A stretch of 21,131 bases of DNA from a virus: positions 1-21,131 of IMG/VR virus record IMGVR_UViG_3300030098_003514; one strand, 5' to 3'. The translations under genes and the position numbers were made by a program. The notes beneath the pieces are model-generated. The model had not been told where the DNA came from and made no database searches. It saw nothing but the letters and a program-made list of their open reading frames with translations. Positions 1-9,937 of this stretch are shown here, one piece after another; positions within the stretch are counted from its first letter, which is position 1; each line of letters opens with the position of its first letter.

Positions 1-956
1 CTGGTGCTGGTGCTGCTGGTGCTGGTGCTGGTGCTGCTGAAGCTGCTGGTGCTGGTGTTGGTGCTGCTGATCAAAATTTTTTCTACGACCAACAAGGCAA
101 TAAATACGCGGATCAACCCGGATATAAAAACACTACAGTAGCTTCTTATTTAGCGGACGGAAGCCTTACGCCTTCTGAAATGCAAAACATACAGAATATG
201 CTTAATGCAAGTTCTGCGGATGGGAAAGCAATGATAATGCAAACATTTGACGCTTTCGATCCCGCTTTTAAGACAGGGTTTGAAAACTATTCAAGTGCAT
301 CTGCTGCTGGTACTACTGGTGGTGCTGGAACACAACCCAGCGCCTATGACCTTTTGATGGCAGGGGCAAAACCTTCATCAGATAACATAGGCACAGTCGT
401 AGACGCAATACAAAGTGGAGAAGCAAGTATTCCACAGGTAGCAGGTAAATTCGGTGTTGGAACATTAGATGTTGCGGAAGACCTGTTAAGGAATAGAGGG
501 TTTACTCCTGCTGATGTTGTAGGCTACATGAATAAAGAAGGGCTTACAGAAGAAGAATTAATAGTACGTTTACTTGATGCAGGTAAGACCACACCTGAAG
601 AAGTCGGTGCTTATTATGGTAAAACTGCCGAAGAAATACGCAATACTTTCAACAATAAGTATAACTATACCACTCGTACATTAGCTCAAGGTGGAGCTTT
701 AGATAGTTACTATTTAGGTGGGCCTACAGACGGTATGGCTGATCTTGTACCTGCTAGTATAGACGGAACACAACCTGCTGCGTTAAGTGATGGGGAATTT
801 GTAGTTCCTGCTGACGTTGTTAGTCATTTAGGTAATGGCAACTCAGATGCTGGAGCAAAACAACTGTATTCAATGATGGATAGGGTAAGAAAAGCTCGTA
901 CTGGAACTACCAAACAAGGTACGGAAATAGACCCTATGCAAAAACTTCCTGCTTGA
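1..956 (+). CDS. Partial virion-associated protein with Gly-Ala repeat and conserved C-terminal module
   Basis: This gene is cut by the left edge. The reading frame is open from base 3, so the first internal ATG (base 180) is not the true start. The visible N-terminus is a Gly-Ala stretch with single Glu and Val interruptions (bases 3-71). Counting from the base-180 Met, residues 85-157 hold three similar helical segments beginning near PQVAGKFG, PADVVGYM and PEEVGAYYG. Residues about 183-242 contain a compact module with LVPASIDG, GEFVVPADVVSHLGNG and a final Met/Arg-rich helix. I recognise that module from tailed-phage structural proteins, mostly from marine phages, but I know no biochemical function for it. 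It is the first of four co-directional late genes. The next gene's Shine-Dalgarno overlaps this gene's stop codon. The virion role is inferred from this context. Confidence 0.75.
   Translation, partial: GAGAAGAGAGAAEAAGAGVGAADQNFFYDQQGNKYADQPGYKNTTVASYLADGSLTPSEMQNIQNMLNASSADGKAMIMQTFDAFDPAFKTGFENYSSASAAGTTGGAGTQPSAYDLLMAGAKPSSDNIGTVVDAIQSGEASIPQVAGKFGVGTLDVAEDLLRNRGFTPADVVGYMNKEGLTEEELIVRLLDAGKTTPEEVGAYYGKTAEEIRNTFNNKYNYTTRTLAQGGALDSYYLGGPTDGMADLVPASIDGTQPAALSDGEFVVPADVVSHLGNGNSDAGAKQLYSMMDRVRKARTGTTKQGTEIDPMQKLPA
3..71 (+). repeat. GCTGGT-type coding microsatellite (Gly-Ala repeat)
   Basis: Imperfect tandem GGTGCT and GCTGCT units encode about 22 residues of almost pure Gly and Ala at the left edge. 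They lie in frame with the 956-stop gene. Only the part inside the window is visible, so total copy number is unknown. Such repeats are prone to slippage, and assembly errors are also possible here. Confidence 0.85.
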
Positions 957-966
957 GGAACTTATA

Positions 967-1785
967 ATGAGCTTATTAGGTAGATCATCCTCTTTATCCC
1001 CATACGCTGGCCCTTATGTGTCAGAGATGTTGGGGCGCGGTGCGGCACTAGCCGATATGCCTTACACCGCATATCAAGGCCCACTCACGGCTGGCCCTTC
1101 TTCTCTGCAAAACCAAATGTTTCAGGGATTAGCAGGGTTGGCCGTTCCTACCGCTACTATGACAGGTTCTTTTACAGGACAAGCACCCACTCTCCCAACC
1201 GCACAAAATGTGATGGACGGTGGTGCACCTTTGTCAGGGGCGGCTGCAAGCTCTGCAAGTCCTGTTTCTCAATACATGAATCCCTACATTGATGCTGCGC
1301 TCAATCCGGCAATAAGACGGGTACAGGAAGAAACAGCAAAAGCACAGCAAAACCTGCAAAGTCAATACGCTCAAGCAGGGGCATACGGAGGTGGACGACA
1401 GGCTGTAGCCGAAGCAGGTTTACAGAATCGTGCCTTGGATAGGATTGGAGATATAACAGCGCAGGGTTATGCAACAGCTTATGATAAAGCAGCTGATATG
1501 TTTGATAGGGAACGTAACTACGGATTACGTGCTTTAGACGCAATGGGTAGGGGAGGAGCACAACAAAGAGGCATTGAACAGGCAGGAATTACTGCCGATT
1601 TACGCCAATTTGAGCAAGAACGCGACTACCCGTATAGACAAGTACAGTACATGCAGTCTCTATTGCAGGGACTTCCTATCAGTACTCAGGAATATCAATA
1701 CGCCGAACCTTCTGGTCTTTCTAACTTTATGGGAGGATCAGGTGGTATTTTAGGGTTCTTGGATACCATAGGCTTATTTGGATAG
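967..1785 (+). CDS. Helical virion-associated protein, 272 aa
   Basis: A GAGGAA ribosome binding site (955-960) overlaps the previous stop and sits 6 bases before the ATG. The first 100 residues are rich in Gly, Ala, Pro and Ser and look flexible. Residues about 104-225 form a long amphipathic helical region from MNPYIDAALNPAIRRVQEET through AYGGGRQAVAEAG to DYPYRQVQYMQSLLQGLPI. The tail is Gly-rich and hydrophobic (FMGGSGGILGFLDTIGLFG). I recognise the NPYID / GGGRQA / DRERNYGLRALDAM pattern as recurrent in phage late-gene clusters, where it is usually left as hypothetical or structural. No catalytic motif is visible. Its place between two other late genes supports a virion or DNA-delivery role, which is inference. 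Confidence 0.75.
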   Translation: MSLLGRSSSLSPYAGPYVSEMLGRGAALADMPYTAYQGPLTAGPSSLQNQMFQGLAGLAVPTATMTGSFTGQAPTLPTAQNVMDGGAPLSGAAASSASPVSQYMNPYIDAALNPAIRRVQEETAKAQQNLQSQYAQAGAYGGGRQAVAEAGLQNRALDRIGDITAQGYATAYDKAADMFDRERNYGLRALDAMGRGGAQQRGIEQAGITADLRQFEQERDYPYRQVQYMQSLLQGLPISTQEYQYAEPSGLSNFMGGSGGILGFLDTIGLFG

Positions 1786-1804
1786 GTTTATTTGGAGATT
1801 AACA

Positions 1805-3487
1805 ATGGTTGGTATAGATAGAGAAATACAAACGCGGATGGATGCAGCCAACGGTAACCCACAAGCTGCAATGCAACGTTACGGGAAGTCACAATCAGTC
1901 TTAGACCTAATCTCTGCACAACTTCTTGCCAACCAGAATGCGGAAGCTGACAACGCAATAAAAGCTATGTTCACTGGTTCCAACCAGACCGAATTACAAC
2001 GGCTGAACCAAAAAAATGCTGCTTCTGCCCAGAACGATGTTATGCGTGCCATCATGCCCGGAGTTGCTCAAAAAGCAGCACGCGATCAACAGGCTATGCA
2101 ACGCCGAGCTATGGGTATACCAAGCCAACCTGCACCAAATATGCGTATGGCTGACGGTGGGATTGTTGGGTTTAAAAAAGGCGCTCCAATACTGAGTGAC
2201 AGACCCACACCCCAAGGAAAACCCAATGCTGCTTCCCAAGATGCAGAGGCTAAAGATATAGATAACTATATTAAAGCGTATAGAGCCTACGAAGCTAGTC
2301 TAGCTAATGCACCTACAGCCGAAGAAAAACAAGACGTAGAAGCTAGGTTTAAGATAAGCCAACAAGGTTTTGATTCTGGTATTAGGACAAAAGCACACCA
2401 GAAAATGTCTGCTGAATCTAGTATGAAAGGTATGGATGATTTTCAGGGCGGCGGTGTTGTTGCACTTGGAGAGGGTGGAGTACTTTCTTTTGGTAATGGA
2501 GGTGGTATAGGCCGAGCTTATTTAGACCCAGAAACAGGCGAACCTTTGGGGGGATTCGATAGAATAAAACGTCTTTATCAAGGAATAACAGGACAATTAA
2601 CCGCAGAAGATTTGTATCAAAACCCTGATGCTATGACTCGTGAAGAACTGGATAATTTTCCTAGCCCAGCAGAAATACGTAGAGCTAGGTATAACGTACC
2701 TGAAGCAGAAAGACTTTCTCCTCAAGAACTTAATACCATGAATCAGGAAGAGAGACGAGAGCGTTTAGTAAACCGTGCATTGAGACGGCGTGGGGAACAA
2801 ACGCCAGAAAAAACTGCCGGAATTGCTGGGACTATGCCTGATGTTTTTAATGTAGCAAGTATGGTAGAGAATTTAGGGAAGCCTCAAGAGGAGTCTGAGG
2901 AGTTCCGTATGAAAGGCGTGACTGATGCAAGAAAACAGGAAGAGCCTGTTGCACGGCGTGGTCTGGCTGGATTACTTGATAAGATAGAAGAAAACGCTGA
3001 TATGAATCGCCTACGAGCTTTCCTACGTGGAGGGGCTGGCCAAACTAGTGTAGCAAATGCACTGGCTGCGGCTGATAGAGGTTTAGCAGCAGAGGACTTA
3101 CGCCAACGTCAATTAGATATACAAGAGACAGACGTACTAGGACGCATAGCCGCATCACGTTACGGTTCAGAACTAGATTATCGTGCAGCACTAGCTAACC
3201 TACGCCAAGACGAACGAGAAATGATCTATAAAGCAGATCGTGAGTTAGAAAAACAGTACTTGGGAGCTGAACAAGACGCGGCTAAAACTTTTTTGTCCAA
3301 CCTAGACGATAGCGAATTATTTAGTTCACAATTTATGCGCTTACAACAAGAATTTGAAGGAGCGCAATTAGCTGCTGAAACTGCTGCCCTTAGAGAAAGG
3401 TTGCTTGATGATTATATGAACTCATATAGAAGAAGCGGGTTGGGAGTATCTACTGGCACTTTTGGATATACACCTCCGTCTGAGTAA
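1805..3487 (+). CDS. Gln/Arg/Glu-rich virion-associated protein, 560 aa
   Basis: The frame is open from a TTG at 1778, which would overlap the previous gene by 8 bases. I prefer the ATG at 1805 because GGAG (1794-1797) lies 7 bases upstream and TTG has no ribosome binding site. The N-terminal 110 residues are Gln/Ala/Met-rich helix. Two Gly-rich segments follow: ADGGIVGF near residues 116-123 and GGGVVALGEGGVLSFGNGGG near 214-233. Both are of a kind often repeated in virion proteins of marine phages. The rest is charged and helical, with dense Arg/Glu/Gln (residues 380-540), suggesting long coiled coil. No enzyme signature is seen. The protein is probably a structural or internal virion component; its exact role is unknown. 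Confidence 0.75.
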   Translation: MVGIDREIQTRMDAANGNPQAAMQRYGKSQSVLDLISAQLLANQNAEADNAIKAMFTGSNQTELQRLNQKNAASAQNDVMRAIMPGVAQKAARDQQAMQRRAMGIPSQPAPNMRMADGGIVGFKKGAPILSDRPTPQGKPNAASQDAEAKDIDNYIKAYRAYEASLANAPTAEEKQDVEARFKISQQGFDSGIRTKAHQKMSAESSMKGMDDFQGGGVVALGEGGVLSFGNGGGIGRAYLDPETGEPLGGFDRIKRLYQGITGQLTAEDLYQNPDAMTREELDNFPSPAEIRRARYNVPEAERLSPQELNTMNQEERRERLVNRALRRRGEQTPEKTAGIAGTMPDVFNVASMVENLGKPQEESEEFRMKGVTDARKQEEPVARRGLAGLLDKIEENADMNRLRAFLRGGAGQTSVANALAAADRGLAAEDLRQRQLDIQETDVLGRIAASRYGSELDYRAALANLRQDEREMIYKADRELEKQYLGAEQDAAKTFLSNLDDSELFSSQFMRLQQEFEGAQLAAETAALRERLLDDYMNSYRRSGLGVSTGTFGYTPPSE

Positions 3488-3499
3488 AGGAAGTTATCT

Positions 3500-6400
3500 A
3501 TGCCTATCGCTACAGGAACAGCACCTTCAGGGGAAAAGTTTGAATTTTATGTGCCTAAAGGTACTCCTGACGAACAAGGCCCAGCGTTAGCAAGGGATGC
3601 TTACTTCAGATTACGCCAAGGTATTGACGTTACACTACCCCCTCCCCCTCCAGAAAGCACCATCGGTGGGGAACTCATGCGGGGTGGGGAATCTCTTTTT
3701 TCTGCTTTACGTACTGCTGGGGGTGCAGCTTTTGGGGATGACGAAGCAGCCGCACTGGCAGGGTTGGAGCGAAGCGAAGACATAGCACAACGCTACGGTG
3801 AAGGCCCATCTTTCCAGAAAGTACTAGATGCTGAAGGAATAATGCCTACTGTAGGCACTGCGCTAGGTCAGATTCCACAAGCAGTTGCGGGTCAAGTTCC
3901 ACAAATACTTACCACAGTTGCTGCGGCAAAAGCAGGGGCACTAGCGGGTGCTGGAATAGGTTCTTTTTTCCCCGGTATAGGCACAGCCATAGGTGCTGGA
4001 ATAGGCGCAGGTGTTGGCGGTCTTGCTTCTCTTATACCTCAATTTACTGGGTACAATCTTGAACGTCAGGCTCAAGCCGACATAGACGAAGGCCGTCCGG
4101 TAGATGTAGACCTTGGTAAAGCTGCTGGTACAGCCGCCTTACAATCAGTGCCAGAGTTAGCGGGACAGTACTTTATCTTAGGTAAAGGTCTTGTAAACAA
4201 GTTGGTACAAGGAGATGTTACAAAGTTAAGCGCCACTCAGCTACGAGGAGCTGCGGAAAAACTAGTGCGGGAGGCAGACTTAGGTACAGCTAAAACTATA
4301 GGGCGAGGCATTGCTAGAGGTGCGGGTGTAGAGATGCCTACAGAAGTGGCTCAACAAGTTTTGGAAAGAGCACAAGCTGGCCTAGATGTACTATCTCCTG
4401 AAGCTCTTTCTGAATACGGTGAAGCAGCTTACCTTGCTGCTACTGTTGGCGGTACACTTGGCCCGATGGGTGCTTTAGGTAGTCGATCACGAGCGCGAAG
4501 ATTACGTGAAGAGCTGAGTGGACGTGAAGACACTGTTGCAGAACCTGTTACAACTGGGACTGATCTCGTACCTGTCCCAGAACCCCCATTGGAAGGAGAA
4601 GTTCTTCCCCCTACTTCTCCCGTTCCTCCCGCTTTGCCTCAAGGAACATATCGCTTACCCCCACCCCCCACTGGAGATGGTTCGGCTATATTAGTTGACC
4701 CACAAGGTAGGGCGTACCCTGAAAGGTTCGCAGCCGCATTTGAAGAAGCGATTGCCAATGAAGAAAAATTAAGAAGTGAGGGTGCACAACGCGAGTTATT
4801 TACGGAGATTATGGCTGAAGAAAAAACAGCTATAACTAAAGAAGATTTAGAAGGTTTAGGTATTACAAGCACTAAGTTAAAGAAAGAACTTCCTGCACTT
4901 GATTTGGCTGACCCACAAGATGCCCGTACTGCTGTAGAAACCATCGTTAATTATGCAAATAACCCTACAGTAAAATCTCGTTACAGAGATAGTCGAAATA
5001 AAGTATTGGGTTTACTTAACATGCCCATACTAACGAGAGCAGAAACGTTAGCCGCAAGAGAAAGCGCACAACAAGAAGCAGGTGAAATAGCTTCTGAAAT
5101 GGATCAGATTGTTCGTGGAGATGCACCGGGACAAGTAACTATAGAAGAAGGTATTGAACAGGATGTTATTCAGGAACAACAGGAAGCAGCTTTTACACAG
5201 CGCGAACAAGAACGTGCAGAAGACTTACAAGCGTTGGCAGCAACGATGGAAGCAGGACAAGATTCTTCTGTAGAACCTACGCTAGGTGCAGTTTTACGAG
5301 AAGCGCAACAAGAACAAGATCGTACTGGCCGTCCAGTAGAGGGACAAGCGCAATTAGAGATACCACAAGTAGACCCTGCTGACCCTGCTGCTCAAGCACA
5401 AGCAGAAAGCAATCGTTTAGATCAGGAGATTGCAGAACAACAACGCATACTTGAAAAACTAGAAGAACAAAGACAAGAACAAGTAGAAATGCTTGGCCCT
5501 CGTGGAGGAATCCTACGACCTAATCGAAGAGAAAACGTTAAGAACGCCACAAACGAAGAGGCACAAGCAGCTAAAGAAGAAGCTACTACTGTCGAGTCAG
5601 AACCACAGGCAACTGGCGATACTCGTAACGCAACAGAAGAAAGCGTAGCTCAACAACAAGTTGACAAAGAATTAGACGAAGAAAAAATCCGAGCAGAGTT
5701 TGAGACAATAGAAACCCAAGAGGAAATGTTAAGTTTTCTTTCGGGTGTTGCTTATGATTCCATTGATGGAACTGCCCAACAAAAAGCAGCCGCAAGAGCT
5801 AAAGTAGCGTGGATTCAACAAAACACTTCTGAAAGCACTAGAAAAAATTTAGAGGCTATGCAGCGCAGTATACAAAGTGACTTGGGTATGCCTCTCCCAA
5901 TGAAGAAACTAGTGGGAGCAGCGGCTGTTTTAGACCCAGAAGTTACCCAGCTACTACGAGAAGGGAAACTGGCAGAAGCTCTGGAACTACTTGGCAATAA
6001 TCAGGATAAAGATGTACGAAGAGTTGCCAGAGCCATCAACAAAGCCATTGCAGAAAGTGGTACTAAGGTTACATTCCAACCGAACTTGATGGATGGGAAA
6101 GGGCGTTTGTTGGCAGGTATGTTCGATCCTAGAACTAATACTATTATTCTTAACGAAAGCATACCCCCTACTAACCACGCTTTGTTGCACGAATCCTTGC
6201 ACGCTGTTACTTCACACGTAATTGCTAACAAAAGCAGTTCAACTACTAAACAGTTACAGACACTCTTTGATAGTGTTAAAGACAGATTAGAAGACGCTTA
6301 CGGTACTACTAACCTTGACGAATTTGTTGCCGAGGCTTTTTCCAACCCAGAGTTCCAAGCCAAACTAGCTTCTATGGACACCAACGGAGACAAGTTAGGG

Positions 6401-9400
6401 ACATGGGAGCGATTCAAGAATATAGTGGCTAACGTAATTCGCGTATTACGCCGTCTTCCTACAAAGAAATTGAACTCAGCAATGAGTGAAGTAGATAAGA
6501 TAGTAGGGGACATGATCTCTCCTGCTCCTCAATACCGTAACGCTCCTGCTATGAACCTAGCGGTAACGGCAGGTAAAGAAGATGCCTTTATGGATGACGT
6601 ATTTGACGGATATGGGGGTAAGGTTCCGCAAGATGCGGCTTCTATATTTAATGCGTATATGCCAGAAGCTCCCACTAACGCTCGTAGATTCTTTTTTAAT
6701 GTACTACCTTTAAACTCCATAGCTGATTGGGCTAAACAAAGTAACAACGAAGGTATACAAGACTTAGGCAGAGCTTTAGATGAACTGTTTAAAGTTATCC
6801 AACAAAAGAATGGCTCTAGGCAAAAATATTTATTGAAAAATAAAGACATGGCGAGGCGGTTTGAAAAAGTACTTAAGCAGTTAGGGGAAAACCAACGCAA
6901 ACTTTTTAACTTTGTAGTTGAAGAAAGTACTTTACTTAGGATAGACCCTTCCAGAGAAAACGCTAAAGAGTACTATACAGGGTATCGTTACACTGTCGTA
7001 GATAAAGACGGTAACAGAAATACTTATCATTTTCCAACTGCGGAAAAAAGAGATGCGGCTTTTGAGAAAGAACAAGCTAAGAATGATAAGTTGCCAAAAG
7101 AAGAACAATCAAAGTTCGGTAAGATAAACCCTAGCGAAGAAGCAGAAAAAGACTACAACAATATAATGGAGTACTGGAATAGGCTTGATCCAAAAGCAAA
7201 AGCGGTGTACGTAGAGTTACGAGATGCTTATTCAGATGCTTACGAAGATTTACGTAAAGCCTTGGTAGCACGTATTGATGGAGTTAAAACCGATTCTGAA
7301 GAAGCGGTACAAGCAAAACAATTATACAAAGATAAAATTTTACTGGATCTTTTAAACAAAGAACTTATAGAACCTTATTTTCCGTTGTTTAGAAAAGGCG
7401 ATTTTTGGTACACCCATAATGGTTTTGACCCAATTACAGGACAACCTGAAGTATTTAAAACTGCTTTCGACTCTAGGGAAGACAGGCGGCGGTACGAACA
7501 AGCTATCTTGCAAGACACAAGACTAAGAGAAGAATTACTTACAAGTGAAGCAGGTATTATTGTTGAAGCTAGAAAAAGAGGACGGGAAGCACTACTAGCA
7601 GATAATCCTAATGCCACTCCTGAACAGATACAGGAAGCAGAATTTAGAGCTGCTTTGGAGGGTTCGACGTTAAATCGCCCTCAAGTTGACGCATCAGAAC
7701 GTTCTTCCGTAGAGATTCGATGGGCACAAGGGCTACTTGCAGATGTACAATCGAAAAAGAACCAAGCCGCAGAAAAAGCCAAACAAAAAATATTAGCTAA
7801 AGCTAAAGAAGAAAATAGAGAACCCACACCTGAAGAACTTGCAGCCGCAGAAGCCAAGTTTGAGCAAGTAATGGAGGCGGGTAATGCCTTTGATAGTATT
7901 TTACAAAATGCTCTTATTGACGCAATGCCAGAGCGTTCTTTGTACCGCGCTTTTAAACGCAGAGAAAATATTCGTGGAGCACAAAGAGATGCTATTGATG
8001 TGTTCCGTCAACGTATGCCAGCTTTTATGGGGCAAGTAGATAATTTAAAGTTTGATGCTCCTTTTGACCAAGTTAAAACTAATTTAAAGAATTTACAAAC
8101 AAAGGTTACTGGTAGTCAGGGCGAACTGGACTACGCGGAACAGTTGGTTAGGAAAGGGACAGAATACATAGACTTTGTTAAAAACCCTAAAATAAGCACT
8201 TGGGCTAGAGGGTTGAAATCATTTGGGTTCTTGATGACGTTAGGTTTTAATGCTTCTTCTGCTGTAGTTAACTCTTTCATCTTACCCATTGTAGTGTTGC
8301 CTTATTTAGCAGGACGCTATGGGATGAGTGACACGATGGCAGCTATGATAGAAGCTAAAAAATTGTATTTTGGCGCTGGTCTTAAACGCAGGGTAGAGGG
8401 ACTTGAAGACCTTGAAGGGCTTGAAGGCGCAGACCTAGATGCGGAGTTAAAGAAACGAGGTTTGACCAAAGATGACCTATATGCGATTGATGGGCCTAGC
8501 CTCGCCAACCTTGATCTTGAAAACTTACCGGAAAAATATGCAGAACTTAAGCCTCTAATAAGAGAACTTGTTGACAGAGGAGCAGCTAACGCAACTACTA
8601 TTGGAGACATGCTAGACGTAGACGACCCAACGGGTGGGAAGTTTGGTCGAATTTTAACTGCTGTAAACGGAATTTCTGGGTTTATGTTTCACCAAGGAGA
8701 AAGGTTCAATAGACAAGTTACAGCGATGGCTGCGTACAAACTAGCGTTGGATAAAGCTAAAGCAAATAGCAAACTAGAAACTGTAAGAAAACCTCCAAAA
8801 GAAGGTGCTACTAAAGAGCAGATTCGTAAATACGAAGCCTATTTGGAAAAAGTACACGCATTAGGTAGTGATTTTGTAAACGAGGTAATGCTTGACGTTG
8901 AGCATACTAACAGTGGTGCATTAATAGAAACAGCTCCTACAATCGCACAAAAAGATATTGCAAGTGTACTTCTTATGTACAAACGATTTGGTGTGTCTAT
9001 GGCATATCTGCAAATAAAGATGGCTAAACAAGCATTTACGCGAATGGGAAATTTTGATCCAGACGAACGAGCACAAGCTAAAAAACAAATTGCTGGGTTG
9101 CTTGGTATATCTGGCTTGTTGGCTGGAGCACAAGGGTTACCTCTTTATGGCATATTTGCAGACGTATTTAATCTCTTACTGCTAGACGATCAAGATGATG
9201 ATTTCGATAGCATTGTAGCCGCTAACATCGGAGAAAACGCTTATTCAGGTATACTCAATCAAATTTTTGATGTGGACATCGCCCCTCGTATCGGCATGAG
9301 TAATTTAATATTTAGGTCGCTACCTAATAGGTCAAATACAGATTCGTTCCAATACTTTATGGAAATGGCAGGTGGCCCTGTTTACGGTATAGTGGATCGT

Positions 9401-9937
9401 ATGTTCCGCAGTAGAGACCTTATGGCTGAAGGCGAATACAGACGTGGGTTGGAGGGAATGTTACCTGCGATTTTTTCAGGGCCATCGAAAAGTATCCGCT
9501 ATGCTACTGAGGGTGCACGTACTCTACGAGGTGATCCGATTACAGAAAACTTATCAACACGTTCTATTATTGGGCAATTCCTTGGGTTTGCCCCTGCTGA
9601 CTACACGAAACAACTAGAGCTAAACGCACGAGATAAACGTATAGACAGAAACATTAGTGAGAAAAGAACTAAGTTGTTACGTCAACGTTACATGGCTTTC
9701 CGTGAAGGAGACTTTACAGGAGTGCTTGACGCGGATAGGGAGATAATGGAGTTCAACATGGAAAACCCTGAAGTAAGGATTACAGGGTCTACGAAGAGCA
9801 GGTCGTTAAGACAACACCGCATAACCTCTATGATAGCACGCAGACTAGGGGGTATAACGGTGAACCGACAACGTTTGAACGCTGTTATTCGTAAACGCCT
9901 CCAAGAACTGGGCGAAGATGACTTTTATGTAGGGTAA
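3500..9937 (+). CDS. Giant internal virion protein (large polyvalent protein type) with HExxH metallopeptidase signature, 2145 aa
   Basis: AAGGAAG lies just upstream of the ATG. Segments in order: a short N-terminal module; a glycine-zipper hydrophobic stretch (residues about 138-180, AGAGIGSFFPGIGTAIGAG) that could enter a membrane; a Pro-rich linker (about 355-393); a Gln/Glu-rich coiled-coil-like region (about 510-735); and a metallopeptidase-like domain with HESLH at 897-901 and EFVAE at 941-945, whose Glu could be the third zinc ligand. A long helical region follows, with two further hydrophobic stretches (about 1574-1605 and 1864-1896). The C-terminus is basic and helical. The size, architecture and segments such as YFPLFRKGDFW resemble phage large polyvalent proteins, and T7 gp16 offers a functional analogy for DNA ejection. 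No lytic transglycosylase motif was found. That it is packaged and ejected is inference. Confidence 0.8.
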   Translation: MPIATGTAPSGEKFEFYVPKGTPDEQGPALARDAYFRLRQGIDVTLPPPPPESTIGGELMRGGESLFSALRTAGGAAFGDDEAAALAGLERSEDIAQRYGEGPSFQKVLDAEGIMPTVGTALGQIPQAVAGQVPQILTTVAAAKAGALAGAGIGSFFPGIGTAIGAGIGAGVGGLASLIPQFTGYNLERQAQADIDEGRPVDVDLGKAAGTAALQSVPELAGQYFILGKGLVNKLVQGDVTKLSATQLRGAAEKLVREADLGTAKTIGRGIARGAGVEMPTEVAQQVLERAQAGLDVLSPEALSEYGEAAYLAATVGGTLGPMGALGSRSRARRLREELSGREDTVAEPVTTGTDLVPVPEPPLEGEVLPPTSPVPPALPQGTYRLPPPPTGDGSAILVDPQGRAYPERFAAAFEEAIANEEKLRSEGAQRELFTEIMAEEKTAITKEDLEGLGITSTKLKKELPALDLADPQDARTAVETIVNYANNPTVKSRYRDSRNKVLGLLNMPILTRAETLAARESAQQEAGEIASEMDQIVRGDAPGQVTIEEGIEQDVIQEQQEAAFTQREQERAEDLQALAATMEAGQDSSVEPTLGAVLREAQQEQDRTGRPVEGQAQLEIPQVDPADPAAQAQAESNRLDQEIAEQQRILEKLEEQRQEQVEMLGPRGGILRPNRRENVKNATNEEAQAAKEEATTVESEPQATGDTRNATEESVAQQQVDKELDEEKIRAEFETIETQEEMLSFLSGVAYDSIDGTAQQKAAARAKVAWIQQNTSESTRKNLEAMQRSIQSDLGMPLPMKKLVGAAAVLDPEVTQLLREGKLAEALELLGNNQDKDVRRVARAINKAIAESGTKVTFQPNLMDGKGRLLAGMFDPRTNTIILNESIPPTNHALLHESLHAVTSHVIANKSSSTTKQLQTLFDSVKDRLEDAYGTTNLDEFVAEAFSNPEFQAKLASMDTNGDKLGTWERFKNIVANVIRVLRRLPTKKLNSAMSEVDKIVGDMISPAPQYRNAPAMNLAVTAGKEDAFMDDVFDGYGGKVPQDAASIFNAYMPEAPTNARRFFFNVLPLNSIADWAKQSNNEGIQDLGRALDELFKVIQQKNGSRQKYLLKNKDMARRFEKVLKQLGENQRKLFNFVVEESTLLRIDPSRENAKEYYTGYRYTVVDKDGNRNTYHFPTAEKRDAAFEKEQAKNDKLPKEEQSKFGKINPSEEAEKDYNNIMEYWNRLDPKAKAVYVELRDAYSDAYEDLRKALVARIDGVKTDSEEAVQAKQLYKDKILLDLLNKELIEPYFPLFRKGDFWYTHNGFDPITGQPEVFKTAFDSREDRRRYEQAILQDTRLREELLTSEAGIIVEARKRGREALLADNPNATPEQIQEAEFRAALEGSTLNRPQVDASERSSVEIRWAQGLLADVQSKKNQAAEKAKQKILAKAKEENREPTPEELAAAEAKFEQVMEAGNAFDSILQNALIDAMPERSLYRAFKRRENIRGAQRDAIDVFRQRMPAFMGQVDNLKFDAPFDQVKTNLKNLQTKVTGSQGELDYAEQLVRKGTEYIDFVKNPKISTWARGLKSFGFLMTLGFNASSAVVNSFILPIVVLPYLAGRYGMSDTMAAMIEAKKLYFGAGLKRRVEGLEDLEGLEGADLDAELKKRGLTKDDLYAIDGPSLANLDLENLPEKYAELKPLIRELVDRGAANATTIGDMLDVDDPTGGKFGRILTAVNGISGFMFHQGERFNRQVTAMAAYKLALDKAKANSKLETVRKPPKEGATKEQIRKYEAYLEKVHALGSDFVNEVMLDVEHTNSGALIETAPTIAQKDIASVLLMYKRFGVSMAYLQIKMAKQAFTRMGNFDPDERAQAKKQIAGLLGISGLLAGAQGLPLYGIFADVFNLLLLDDQDDDFDSIVAANIGENAYSGILNQIFDVDIAPRIGMSNLIFRSLPNRSNTDSFQYFMEMAGGPVYGIVDRMFRSRDLMAEGEYRRGLEGMLPAIFSGPSKSIRYATEGARTLRGDPITENLSTRSIIGQFLGFAPADYTKQLELNARDKRIDRNISEKRTKLLRQRYMAFREGDFTGVLDADREIMEFNMENPEVRITGSTKSRSLRQHRITSMIARRLGGITVNRQRLNAVIRKRLQELGEDDFYVG
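6188..6334 (+). other. HExxH ... E zinc metallopeptidase signature inside the giant virion protein
   Basis: Bases 6188-6202 encode HESLH, and 6320-6334 encode EFVAE about 40 residues later. This matches the gluzincin layout, in which two His from HExxH and a downstream Glu bind zinc and the Glu of HExxH acts as base. The preceding segment (TIILNESIPPTNHALL) fits the strand and helix that normally lead into the motif. Confidence 0.65.

Noticed and set aside
1778-1804. TTG start for the 560-aa virion gene
   Set aside because: The TTG has no ribosome binding site and overlaps the upstream gene, while ATG 1805 has GGAG at ideal spacing.
6001-6231. Antisense ORFs on the minus strand within the giant virion gene
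   Set aside because: They lack ribosome binding sites, overlap one another in different frames, and are explained by the codon composition of the real gene.
8403-8429. Three 9-base CTTGAAGRS repeats in the giant gene
   Set aside because: Real but very short; they encode LEDLEGLEG in a charged helix and need no explanation beyond local slippage.
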